Counted from the first letter of the stretch, positions 1-9,967 are shown. The stretch is DNA of 34,723 nt from Leptolyngbya sp. PLA1 (GCA_021405315.1 QWIH01000035.1:1-34723), one strand, 5' to 3'. Translations and numbers: made by a program. Notes: generated from the sequence alone by a model not told the origin.

Positions 1-740
1 GCCCGTGCGCGACGGACCGACGCCCTCGCCGATCGCGCGGCCTTCCCGGCGTCCCGGCCTGCGCCGCCCGCCCATGCACCGATGGATGAGCCGCACGCCC
101 CAAGGGCACGCCACGCGTCGGCACAAACCCGCCCCGCGGCGACAAACACTCTCTCGCTCAGTGGCGGACCGCTCGGACGCCCCGCCGCACTCTTGGGCAG
201 CGGTGGCGGGGCGGACGTTGGCGGAGCCGACTGGGCGACCGGTGCGGCACGTGCCGGGAGCCGCTCCACGCCATGGATGATCCGCGCCACGTCTCCCCGA
301 AAGTCCGGATCGGGCCTGAGCACGCTCGCCTGGCGATAGGCCAACGGTCTGAGCGACTCCGGCAGTTCCTCGGGAGCCGGGACGGCGGCCCCGCCGACCA
401 GCACGGGCACCACCGGCACGCCCCGCTGCAGGGCCGCCTCGACCTCGATGCGCACGAAGTCCAGCGGGTCTTCAAGCCGCCGACGTCCCTCCCGGGCCGC
501 CTCTACCCAGCGAGGCCCGATCACTACGAGCATGACCTCGCAGCGGCCCACGGCCTCCGTCAGGTGCTCGCGGAAGTCCATCCCGAGGGGGATCGAATCC
601 ACATCCTTGAACACCCGCTCGGCGCCCCAACGGGCCACGAGGTGGTCATACAGGCGCCCGGAGACGTCCTGCGAGTCCTCGCGACGGTATGAGATGAAGG
701 CCTTGGGCAACACCACCCCCGAGAATCCGCGAAGCGGCAT
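1..740 (-). CDS. TIR-domain protein, 3' end outside the window
   Basis: Reading frame open from ATG at 740 to the window edge, about 246 codons. Residues 13-118 form a bacterial TIR domain of the TIR_2 type: strand A/box 1 reads FISYRRED (15-22), box 2 lies around KDVDSIPLG (45-53), and the DFVRIE segment (94-99) places E99 where NADase TIRs carry their catalytic glutamate. A Pro/Ala-rich linker (about 155-190) follows, then an Ala/Arg-rich stretch of unknown nature. Bacterial TIR domains usually cleave NAD+ or make signalling nucleotides from it, often in anti-phage defence; that role is inferred here. No Shine-Dalgarno is obvious before 740, and GTG or TTG codons 8-11 codons downstream are alternative starts. 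The C-terminal domain, which would define the architecture, is not visible. The frame has normal high-GC codon use with no stop. Confidence 0.85.
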   Translation of the reverse strand, partial: MPLRGFSGVVLPKAFISYRREDSQDVSGRLYDHLVARWGAERVFKDVDSIPLGMDFREHLTEAVGRCEVMLVVIGPRWVEAAREGRRRLEDPLDFVRIEVEAALQRGVPVVPVLVGGAAVPAPEELPESLRPLAYRQASVLRPDPDFRGDVARIIHGVERLPARAAPVAQSAPPTSAPPPLPKSAAGRPSGPPLSERVFVAAGRVCADAWRALGACGSSIGAWAGGAGRDAGKAARSARASVRRAR

Positions 741-853
741 TCTAGCGAAGAAGTGGCCCCGTCAGCCCATTGAAATCAGACGCGGGCGGGGCCCAAGAAC
801 CCCGACCCGCCCCTCACCGCCCGGGCCGGCGCCCTCTTGGTACCCTCTGACCG

Positions 854-2302
854 ATGCCCGAACCGTCACGAATGCCCGTTCCCTCCCTGGTTGATGAGCG
901 CTACCACCGCGCCTTCGACGCGGAGCGGGCTCGTGTGCTTCGACGACGCATCGCCATCTACTGCGGTGTGGCCCTTGCGCTGGTGGCGCTCAGCTTCTTC
1001 GGAACCCTGACGGACTTTGCCCACCCGTACTACGACGACGGGACCCCGATCCGAACCACCTGGTCAGACGTCATGGCCGACCTGCTGCTGGGGGCCAGCT
1101 TCGCCGGCACGGCCTGGTTCGTCATCGCCCGAAGGCCGGATCGCACGAGACTCGTGCCCGCGGTCACGATCCTCACCGTGGTCGTGGGCGTCATCGCCGC
1201 CGTGTCCGAGATGATCTCGCGGCGCGCCGAGCCGGACATCGCCTCGGGTCTGGTCTCGCAGACCAGGGCCGCGTGGATCCTCACACGGCTCTGCGCCGCC
1301 GACTTCCTGGTGTTCCACGGCATGGCCTCGCTGCTCATCCCCATGAGGCTGCGCGAGCAGGTCCGCATGGTCGCCCCGTGCTGGACAGCCTTCGCCACCG
1401 TCGCCCTCATGATGATCCCAGGCTCCTTCGGCATGGTGCAACTGGGCTTCATCGCCCTCTTCCCCTTGCTCGCCGCGCCCGCGGTGCTCTGGAGCACGTG
1501 GCGTTACCGCGAGTTCGACGCCCGCTTTGCGGGCAGGGAGATCGCCTCCCGATTCGGAGAGGTCACGGAGGAACTCGCCTACGCCCGCCGCATCCACGAG
1601 GCGCTCTTCCCGCCCCAGATCGATCGGGGTCCGATCCGCGTGCGATACCGCTACGAGCCCATGAGACAGATCGGGGGCGACTTCCTGTTCGTTCATCCGC
1701 TCGCCTTCCCACCCAGTGAGGTCGCGGGGCCGGTCTCCGTCGTCATCATCGACGTGTCGGGCCATGGCGTACCCGCGGCGCTCGCCGTCAACCGCCTCCA
1801 CGGCGAGTTGCAGCGGCTCTTCGCCACCTCACCCGGCATCGAGCCCGGGCCGCTCATCGCGGCGCTGAACGCCTACACCCACGCCGCGCTCGCCCCCCAG
1901 GGCGTCTTTGCCACTGGCTGCGCCGCACGCCTGGACCCCGCGGCCCGCACCCTTGCATGGGCGAGCGCCGGGCACCCGCCCGCGTTCCTCCGCCGCGCGG
2001 ACGCGTCGGTCGAAGAACTCCACTCCACCGCCACCATGCTCGGCGTTCTGGATCCGTCCCTCTTCGAGGGAGAGCAGCGTGCGCTCCCGTTCAACGAGGG
2101 TGATTCGCTGCTCGCCTACACCGACGGCGCCACCGAGGCGCGCAGCGACTCCGGCGAGTTCACCATCGCGCGGGCCCGCGCCATCGCCGAACAGGGCGCC
2201 GCGTCCCCCGCCAGCGCGCTCATGGACGCCGTGCGTTCGCACCGTCGGGGCATCGTCGACGACGACACGCTCGTCGTCGAGGTCTCGCTCGCGGCCGTCT
2301 GA
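854..2302 (+). CDS. Membrane PP2C-type (SpoIIE/RsbU-like) serine phosphatase
   Basis: 482 residues. The N-terminal half (about 30-215) has roughly five to six hydrophobic membrane segments. A short helix follows, with a signalling-linker-like segment (YARRIHEALFPP) typical of the entry to RsbU/SpoIIE phosphatase domains. The catalytic domain shows I-GGDF (D276 a likely metal ligand), DVSGHG (300-305) and YTDG (422-425, D424 a likely metal ligand). Such proteins dephosphorylate anti-sigma-factor antagonists in partner-switching networks in response to a sensed signal. No STAS antagonist or HPK-like anti-sigma gene lies nearby, so the partner is unknown. The start at 854 has no strong Shine-Dalgarno; ATG at 872 is an alternative. 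The gene meets glnS tail to tail with no spacer: its TGA (2300-2302) is directly followed by the glnS stop. Confidence 0.88.
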   Translation: MPEPSRMPVPSLVDERYHRAFDAERARVLRRRIAIYCGVALALVALSFFGTLTDFAHPYYDDGTPIRTTWSDVMADLLLGASFAGTAWFVIARRPDRTRLVPAVTILTVVVGVIAAVSEMISRRAEPDIASGLVSQTRAAWILTRLCAADFLVFHGMASLLIPMRLREQVRMVAPCWTAFATVALMMIPGSFGMVQLGFIALFPLLAAPAVLWSTWRYREFDARFAGREIASRFGEVTEELAYARRIHEALFPPQIDRGPIRVRYRYEPMRQIGGDFLFVHPLAFPPSEVAGPVSVVIIDVSGHGVPAALAVNRLHGELQRLFATSPGIEPGPLIAALNAYTHAALAPQGVFATGCAARLDPAARTLAWASAGHPPAFLRRADASVEELHSTATMLGVLDPSLFEGEQRALPFNEGDSLLAYTDGATEARSDSGEFTIARARAIAEQGAASPASALMDAVRSHRRGIVDDDTLVVEVSLAAV

Positions 2303-4150
<1,848 letters not shown>

Positions 4151-4693
4151 GTGCAGACTCCTTCGCGCCCCAGCGCCCCACGCCCAGCGGCGTGGAGATG
4201 AAACGCGGTGAATGGGTTGTCTCACAATCTTTGGCCGCGTGGGAGAGGTTGTCATTCCGAGCCGGTCGCGGCTGCAGTCCGGGTGGGTGTCACTGGCAAT
4301 CTCCCCTTCTCCGTGCCCGTACCACCGAGGTGACCTTGTCGGCGGCGTGCTCGGTGCTCTGCCGTTCGGCGTCGGTGCGCGGCCCGCATTTCATACGGGC
4401 AGTATGGCGCGGGGTGGGGCCGGCAGTTCCGTAGCGCGGTGCGATTCGCAGCGCCGGCAACGCCGCCACTGCCCGGCGACGCGCGTGACACGGGAGCGAG
4501 CCGGTCGCGCATGCCGGGATGACGTGCGCATCGACATTGCCGCACATGCCTGAGTGAAGCCCCCCTTGGCTGTCGTCGCTTGGGAGAATCCGCGGAGCGG
4601 TCATCCGTGGCATGGGGGTGCAACCCGTGCCGCACCTCCGGGGGGGAAGGAGAGCGCCGCACGCGGGCCACGGGCCGGTACACTCCACGTTCC
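4151..4693. other. Gene-free stretch between glnS and the TssM-TIR gene
   Basis: 540 bases with no convincing gene. It holds the glnS leader hairpin and a 13-bp direct repeat, CGAGCCGGTCGCG, at 4258-4270 and 4497-4509. Flanking these are GTCATTCCG (4251-4259) and an imperfect inverted partner, CGGGATGAC (4514-4522). This resembles a decayed interspersed repeat. No tRNA and no credible promoter for the downstream gene was found. Frames here on both strands have biased, arginine-rich composition typical of non-coding high-GC DNA. Confidence 0.4.
4178..4195 (-). promoter_or_regulatory. Hairpin in the glnS leader
   Basis: A perfect 7-bp inverted repeat (CCACGCC/GGCGTGG) around a 4-base loop ends 28 bases before the glnS start. 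It could affect translation or be a transcript-end structure. No anti-terminator or T-box features are visible, so a regulatory role is only a possibility. Confidence 0.25.
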
Positions 4694-6346
4694 ATGGCGC
4701 CAGACCCCCTTCAATTGGCACGGCTCGAGGACCTCGGCCGAAAGTTCGAGGACGGGTTGCGGGTCTTTCGGGAGGCGGGCAAGAGCGTCGACTCGCTCCC
4801 GTGGTTTCTCTTCATCGGTCCCCCGAGTTCCGGCAAGTCAGAGTTGATCCGGCACTGCGGCGTTGGTTTTCCACCCGGCTTGCAAGACCGCATGCAGGGG
4901 ATGGGTGGCACCGTCAACATCCACTGGTGGTTCACGAACTACGCGGTGCTGCTGGACGTGGCCGGGGGCCTCACGATCGCTCCGGGCCGACAATGCGAGT
5001 GGGAGGCGCTCCTCGCGAGAATCCGGCTCGCACGCCCGCGCACGCCCGTGAATGGCGTGGTTGTGGTGCTCTCGGCCTCACAACTGCTTGTCCAGCCTGA
5101 CGCCGAGATCGTCAGGAGTGCGAGGGCCCTGCGCGCATCCTTGGATGTGCTGTCCGGGTCGTTCCGAAGTCTGGTCCTCCCCGTGTATCTGTTCGTTTCG
5201 CAGTGCGACCGGCTTGTCGGCTATCGGGAGTTCACGGATCCGATTCAGGACCCCTACGTGGCCCAGCAGATGCTTGGTCGCTCCTGGGCGGGTACAGAGG
5301 TCCATGCCCCAGCAGAGCTCCGCCTCGAGGAAGCGGCCCGTGCGCTCCATGGCCGTCTATGGGCGCGGGTGCTCGGATGGCTGCCCTTTTGCGAGAGTCG
5401 CGATGCGGCGGCCTCGCTGCTCTGCCTTCCCGAGAGTTTCGACCGATTGATCCCCCGGATCGGCCTCGTCACGAGTCGCCTGTTCCCTGACGAGCACCTC
5501 GGCCGATCGTTGCAGTTGCGGGGCCTCTACTTTGGCAACGCGGTGCGACAGGGGGGAGTTCTCGATCTCGGGGCCGCGGCGCTGCAGGGGATCCCGATCC
5601 ACGAGTACTCGCCGGACTGGGCGGAGAGCGAGGAGCGAAGCAACTTCATTCGCGACGTGCTGCTGTCAAAGGTGCTTCGCGAGCGCGATCTCGCGACCTT
5701 TGATCGTGTCACGTGGCTCAGCCGCCTCGCTCGGCGGCTGCTCCCTGCCTCCGGCCCCCGCGTTGAGCCGCGTACGACCGAACCGGATCTGATTCGTGAG
5801 TTGACGCCGGAAATCTCCAGAGCGCCCGGGCCCCCGGCGGCGGTCGCCCCACCTGGCGACCCGAAGGTACCCGAGGCACCCCCGCCCCAACACTTCGGCC
5901 CCGGGCGTTTGAGGAGCCCCAAGGGACTCACGCCCTATACAGGCTCAGAGAGATTCGCATTTCTCTCGTATGCCAACCGCGACGCCGAAGCCGTCGTTCC
6001 ATGGCTGGAAGCCGTACACGAGGCCGGCCTCCGGGTGTGGTGGGACGCCGGCATCACCGCGGGCCGACCGTATAACGATGTCATCGCAGAGCGAATCAGG
6101 GCGTGCACGGTATTCGTGGTGTTCCTGACGCCCGGCGTGATCGACTCGGAATGGGTGCAGGACGAGATCGATCGGGCGAAGAAGCTCCGCAAGACCCGCA
6201 TTGCGGTCACCGCGACGGCGATCAAGATCCCCGATGGGTTGGACCTTCTGCTCGGACGCATGCAGCGGATCGAGACGGCCAACCGAGCCGAGAGCATCCG
6301 TCAGCTCTCCGAATCTCTGCGCCTTCACCTGGTATCGAATGCCTAG
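4694..6346 (+). CDS. TssM/IcmF-like P-loop NTPase fused to a C-terminal TIR domain
   Basis: 550 residues from ATG 4694; the frame extends 38 codons upstream, but that part is low-complexity and unlike the family. Residues 36-180 match the cytoplasmic NTPase domain of type VI secretion TssM/IcmF: LPW-x-IGPP-SSGKS (Walker A, 42-49), a GG-T-x5-WWFT segment (71-81), LLDVAG (Walker B/G3, 86-91), P-x-NGVVVVLS, then LPVYLFVSQCD (G4-like, SQCD 169-172 where TssM usually has T-K-x-D) and GYREF. A helical region follows to about 370, then a Pro-rich linker. The TIR domain spans 418-550, with FAFLSYANRD (421-430), RVWWD and a WxxxE motif (W487, E491) that supplies the likely NADase glutamate. Unlike TssM it shows no membrane segment. 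No other secretion gene is near. Inferred role: NTP-gated TIR effector, possibly in defence. Confidence 0.88.
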   Translation: MAPDPLQLARLEDLGRKFEDGLRVFREAGKSVDSLPWFLFIGPPSSGKSELIRHCGVGFPPGLQDRMQGMGGTVNIHWWFTNYAVLLDVAGGLTIAPGRQCEWEALLARIRLARPRTPVNGVVVVLSASQLLVQPDAEIVRSARALRASLDVLSGSFRSLVLPVYLFVSQCDRLVGYREFTDPIQDPYVAQQMLGRSWAGTEVHAPAELRLEEAARALHGRLWARVLGWLPFCESRDAAASLLCLPESFDRLIPRIGLVTSRLFPDEHLGRSLQLRGLYFGNAVRQGGVLDLGAAALQGIPIHEYSPDWAESEERSNFIRDVLLSKVLRERDLATFDRVTWLSRLARRLLPASGPRVEPRTTEPDLIRELTPEISRAPGPPAAVAPPGDPKVPEAPPPQHFGPGRLRSPKGLTPYTGSERFAFLSYANRDAEAVVPWLEAVHEAGLRVWWDAGITAGRPYNDVIAERIRACTVFVVFLTPGVIDSEWVQDEIDRAKKLRKTRIAVTATAIKIPDGLDLLLGRMQRIETANRAESIRQLSESLRLHLVSNA

Positions 6347-6350
6347 CTGT

Positions 6351-7400
6351 TCACCTCGGCCGCCAGGTGTAGACACCCGCGGCGCTCGTGTTATCGATGG
6401 CGAAGTTGTCCCAGTGGCGCATGTTCTTCAGTTCCGCCAGGGTCATGCGCTTGGCGCTGGCGTCGAACTTCGTGACGGCGACGGTGCCGAAGTATCGCGG
6501 GTTGAGGTAGCCCCAGGTGGACTGCACGCGACGGCGGTCGAAGACGGGAGGTGCGGTGGGCGACCACCCCGGGGCCATCGCGTAGGCCACGCCGTGGTCG
6601 GGCTCGGTGGTGGGCACATTGGTGGGCGGGAGAACCTTGTAGAACCCGTCGCGAGAGGAGGCCAGGTTGTCGGCGAGGGTCTGCCCGTTGCCGTGGTACC
6701 CGGTGCCGGAGACATCGCCCGCGCGCGAGGCGGCCATGGTGATGAGGTCCGACGGGAACCGGGTGTCGGAGGTGCGGGTGACGTAGAACATGCCGCCGGA
6801 GGAACGCGGGTTGCGGCCCGGCAGGATGGAATCCACGCCGCACTTGGTCATGCCGTGCTGCTTGAAGGCTGAGTAGTTGGAGTCTCCCCCGACGAAGACC
6901 GCGTTGAAGCCGAAGGAGGGGTGCTCGGAGAAGGCGCCCACAAAGGTTGTGTCCTGGTATGACGCGAGGTTGCCACCCTCGGGCGTGCGGCCGGCGTTGC
7001 CCCGTGCGCGCAGGGTGGCGGCTTCCGCCTTGTCGATGATCCAGACACCCTCGACCGGCGTGCCGGAGTAGCCCACGAGCCGCCAGGGCCATGTGCGCAT
7101 GGCCTCGCGCGTGATGCGGTACGTCCGGTCGACCGGGTCGGGCGGATACATGTGCGAGTCACAGACGTTCCACCAGATCCAGTACTTCGGGATGCGGACG
7201 GGGATCACCTCGTCGGCGTAGTCCAGCGAGTACGACGCGTTGACCTTCGCCGCCTGCGAGATGCTGGAGAGTTCCTTGACGGATCGCGCGGTCTCCCGCG
7301 CCTGGCGAAGCCCGGGCAGCAGAATCCCGATGAGCAGCGCGATCACCGCGATGACGACGAGGAGCTCGATGAGCGTGAACGCGCGGCGGGGCGAGGGCAA
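6351..7400 (-). CDS. Prepilin-type pseudopilin (type II secretion G-like N-terminus)
   Basis: 349 residues from a TTG at 7400, chosen because GGGAGG lies 6 bases upstream and gives a compact 7-residue leader; GTG at 7439 is the alternative. The leader ends RRA and is followed by [16 protein letters not shown], the classic prepilin peptidase site with a glutamate at mature position 5 and one N-terminal membrane helix. The rest is a large, mostly beta globular domain without a recognised function. Planctomycetes carry many such pseudopilin-like proteins, usually of unknown role at the cell surface or periplasm. The gene converges with the TssM-TIR gene, with only 4 bases between the two stops, and is separated from the upstream cytochrome gene by a terminator. 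Confidence 0.88.
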   Translation of the reverse strand: MPSPRRAFTLIELLVVIAVIALLIGILLPGLRQARETARSVKELSSISQAAKVNASYSLDYADEVIPVRIPKYWIWWNVCDSHMYPPDPVDRTYRITREAMRTWPWRLVGYSGTPVEGVWIIDKAEAATLRARGNAGRTPEGGNLASYQDTTFVGAFSEHPSFGFNAVFVGGDSNYSAFKQHGMTKCGVDSILPGRNPRSSGGMFYVTRTSDTRFPSDLITMAASRAGDVSGTGYHGNGQTLADNLASSRDGFYKVLPPTNVPTTEPDHGVAYAMAPGWSPTAPPVFDRRRVQSTWGYLNPRYFGTVAVTKFDASAKRMTLAELKNMRHWDNFAIDNTSAAGVYTWRPR

Positions 7401-7621
7401 GCGGCACCTCCCATTGTTCCGAGCGAAAGCGAGCGGCACGAGTGCGCCGAGCAGAGTCTATCGGAGGCCGGGGACGCCGCACAACAGGAAGTCCGAAGGA
7501 ACGCGTTGGGTGCCGGGCCTCGCCCCGGACGCCGGCGGCCCCTCAAAGCGGGCCATGTACATCCGGAATCGCCCCCGCTGCGAGGGCGGGAGAGAGGAGG
7601 GCGGGAGCGAACTCCCCTGCG

Positions 7622-7656
7622 CGGAAACAATGGCCCCGGTGGAGGGACCGGGGCCA
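7622..7656 (-). terminator. Intrinsic terminator of the multihaem cytochrome gene
   Basis: A perfect 10-bp stem (TGGCCCCGGT/ACCGGGGCCA, 7631-7656) with a 6-base loop. On the minus strand it is followed by TTGTTT. It lies 38 bases past the cytochrome stop codon and separates that gene from the pseudopilin gene. Confidence 0.7.
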
Positions 7657-7693
7657 GATCGAGGCCGCCCCGTGCTTGTGGAGGGCAGTCGGG

Positions 7694-9538
7694 TCAGGGG
7701 CAGTCGCCGCCCGCAACGACGTTGATGATCGCGGCCACATCGTCCTGATCGACGTTGCCGTCCCGGTTGAAGTCCGGGTCGCGGCCCGTGGGGTTCTCGC
7801 CTCCCGCGACGACACCCACCAGGTAGGCGATGTCGTCCTGGTCGGCGTTGCCGTCCTGGTTGACATCGGGATCGCACGCGGGCCCGAGTTGGAGCGTGAC
7901 GGCGGCCATCTCCACGGGCGCTCCGCGCCCGGTCTGCGTCCAGAGCCCGTGCAGGAGTTCGCCCCAGTTGTCCGTGTGGTTGTTGTGGCGGAGTTCCTCG
8001 ATGTACTCCTTCGGCGTCGACTGGTAGTACAGAAAGGCCCGGGCCGACGCGGCCCCGGGTGGAACAGGGAACGTCGTGTCATGCCAGTGCTGGCCGTCCG
8101 CGTACGCGGCGCCCACGACGGGCGCGCCCGCGGCCTCGAATGCGGTGTTGAGGAACCCGCGAGGCGGAATGCGGTTGTCCTTCTCGATCGTGTCCGCGAG
8201 CGACATGTGGCCCGTGCGACCCGCGGGCAGTCCGGTCAATCCAGACGCGTAGGCGCTCAGCCCGACGTGCATCTCGTACACAGTCGTTGACGCCGTGTCC
8301 AGCTCCGCGGTCGCGTCGTCGTAGTGCCCGAACTCACCTATCAGCGAGCCCTGCGCGTCAAAGTACCGGAGGTTCACCCACACCCGGCGGCCCTCGATGT
8401 GCCCCGTCGGGAGCTTGTGGCCGCTCTGATTGGTCACGCGCACCGTCAGGCTGTCCCCGCTCTGCGTGAGGGTGAGGTCCGCGGCGCGTCGGAGCATCTC
8501 GACGCTGCGCGCCCGCCCCTGCGCGATCGCGGCCTGATCCACCGCCGGGTCGTTCTGGGTGTAGAGCGAGATGATGTCCATGACCTGGGCCGAGGCCCCG
8601 GCAAAGTCGTGCCGCCGGGTGTCCGGGCGGTTGGGCCCCCAGGCGCAGGCCTGCCCGTCGTAGCGGGGCATGTGACAGTCCTGGCAGGACGACACGACCC
8701 CGCCTCCGAGGCCGCCGAAGCGTCCCTGCATGTCCACCCCGCCATTCGCGAAGGCGCTGAGTCGCCACTCGCTGAAGGTGCGTTCGAGGGGGAACTGATT
8801 CGCTGGGTTGGTGTCGGGGGTGGGCTCGTCGAGCGCGTTGTAGCGGTATGTGCCGTCGGGCTGACGGTCGATGGCGACGTTGCCAACCTCGTGGCACGTG
8901 CCGCACATGTTGCCGGAGGTTGTGAAACCGGCACGCAGGAACTCGTGCATGGGCTGCGCGTCGGTGCGAGAACCGCGGCGGCGGCCCAGCGGGTCGAGCA
9001 CGAACATGGCGTTCCCGTAGTACTCCGGCGGGCCGTACTCCAGGCCGGCCAGAATCGCCTGATCCTCCGGCGGGCTGATGCCGGGGCGATAGATCGGATC
9101 GACCATGGAATGGCAGAAATGGCAGTTCACGCCGTCACGATCGACCGCGTCGAGCTGCGAGCCGTCCGGTGCCGCGTGGTTGCTGACGTAGGTCATGGGC
9201 ACATGGCAGCGAAGGCAGAACGTGCCCACGTTCGCCACGTCCTGGTTGGCGTTGGTCATCTGCGCGAAGAAGAGCGGGTCGCGCCCGGCCTGGCCCATCA
9301 GGCTGCCCTTCCACGTGGCGCCGGGATCATTCTCCGCGTCGAACTCGCTGTGGCAGATCGTGCAACTGGTCGAGGGCTGGATCGCCGCCGCGGGAAGCTC
9401 CTGCAGTTGGGTGCCCGGGAGCCTGAAGTCCCGCTTGGTCATGTCGAAGATCGCCGCGGCCACCACGCCGCCTGAGATGACGACCACGGACGCGGCGACC
9501 CACCACCTGAGGGACCGTCGAGCAAGTTCGGCTGGCAT
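7694..9538 (-). CDS. Five-haem cytochrome c with C-terminal dockerin-type tail
   Basis: 614 residues. A hydrophobic N-terminal segment (11-30) is a signal sequence or anchor. Five CxxCH haem-binding motifs follow: CTICH (59-63), CLRCH (108-112), CHFCH (139-143), CGTCH (212-216) and CQDCH (285-289). The layout resembles the cytochrome c554-like multihaem family. A beta-rich region spans about 350-545. Residues 555-614 hold two calcium-binding-type repeats (DVNQDGNADQDD and DFNRDGNVDQDD) bounded by cysteines C555 and C613, like dockerin tags on exported Phycisphaerae proteins. The likely role is electron transfer in the periplasm or at the cell surface; donor and acceptor are unknown. The start is supported by GGAG 7 bases upstream. 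A sigma-70-like promoter with an overlapping palindrome precedes it, and a terminator follows. Confidence 0.9.
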   Translation of the reverse strand: MPAELARRSLRWWVAASVVVISGGVVAAAIFDMTKRDFRLPGTQLQELPAAAIQPSTSCTICHSEFDAENDPGATWKGSLMGQAGRDPLFFAQMTNANQDVANVGTFCLRCHVPMTYVSNHAAPDGSQLDAVDRDGVNCHFCHSMVDPIYRPGISPPEDQAILAGLEYGPPEYYGNAMFVLDPLGRRRGSRTDAQPMHEFLRAGFTTSGNMCGTCHEVGNVAIDRQPDGTYRYNALDEPTPDTNPANQFPLERTFSEWRLSAFANGGVDMQGRFGGLGGGVVSSCQDCHMPRYDGQACAWGPNRPDTRRHDFAGASAQVMDIISLYTQNDPAVDQAAIAQGRARSVEMLRRAADLTLTQSGDSLTVRVTNQSGHKLPTGHIEGRRVWVNLRYFDAQGSLIGEFGHYDDATAELDTASTTVYEMHVGLSAYASGLTGLPAGRTGHMSLADTIEKDNRIPPRGFLNTAFEAAGAPVVGAAYADGQHWHDTTFPVPPGAASARAFLYYQSTPKEYIEELRHNNHTDNWGELLHGLWTQTGRGAPVEMAAVTLQLGPACDPDVNQDGNADQDDIAYLVGVVAGGENPTGRDPDFNRDGNVDQDDVAAIINVVAGGDCP

Positions 9539-9561
9539 GGGAGCACTCCGAAGAAGTAATC

Positions 9562-9581
9562 AATATCTACCTCTCGATATT
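9562..9581 (-). promoter_or_regulatory. Palindrome near the cytochrome transcription start (possible operator)
   Basis: AATATC-N8-GATATT, a perfect 6-bp inverted repeat. It lies directly downstream of the -10 element and over the predicted transcription start of the multihaem cytochrome gene, the usual place for a repressor site. The regulator is unknown. Size and AT-rich arms would suit a small dimeric repressor, but this is inference. Confidence 0.45.
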
Positions 9582-9582
9582 T

Positions 9583-9610
9583 AGTTTATCGTCCCGCGCG
9601 TCGCCGTCAA
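9583..9610 (-). promoter_or_regulatory. Sigma-70-like promoter of the multihaem cytochrome gene
   Basis: On the minus strand, TTGACG (9610-9605) and TAAACT (9588-9583) are separated by 16 bases. The -35 matches consensus at 5 of 6 positions and the -10 at 4 of 6. It lies 45-72 bases before the start codon at 9538 and has a palindrome just downstream. Confidence 0.5.
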
Positions 9611-9921
9611 GGCGAGTTGCTGCGGCCCGGAGGGCCCCAGACCAGCCCGCCCCTCCCCCGCTCCCCGGCCAGGAGCCCGCTCGGCGCGAGGTCGGAGTGC
9701 GCTGCCCGTCTCGTCACCAACGTCGGTGCCTCTTGGTGTCGGCACGCGGCGGTCGATGGGGGTCATCCGGCGTGTCCGAGACCAGCAGCCGCTCACTCGT
9801 ACAGCCGATACGGGTTCTGAGCGGGCAATCCATGCGATGACCTCCTCAACTGGGACCTACCCGCCCGGGTGCCGAGGAGAACTGGCGAAATCCCATCTCA
9901 AACCCTTGTTTCCGAGGCGAA

Positions 9922-9967
9922 AGCGGATAGACTCATATTATGGATAAAGTTGTATGTTTTATCCGCT
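9922..9967 (+). promoter_or_regulatory. Nested inverted repeats upstream of the PEP-CTERM-like gene
   Basis: Two nested perfect inverted repeats are visible: AGCGGATA (9922-9929) with TATCCGCT (9960-9967), and GGATAAA (9942-9948) with TTTATCC (9958-9964) around a 9-base spacer. The GGATA half-site thus occurs three times, twice in direct orientation 17 bases apart. TATTAT (9936-9941) could be a -10 element, but no good -35 was found. The repeats end 21 bases before the start codon, so they could be an operator or an mRNA hairpin near the ribosome-binding site. Confidence 0.4.
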
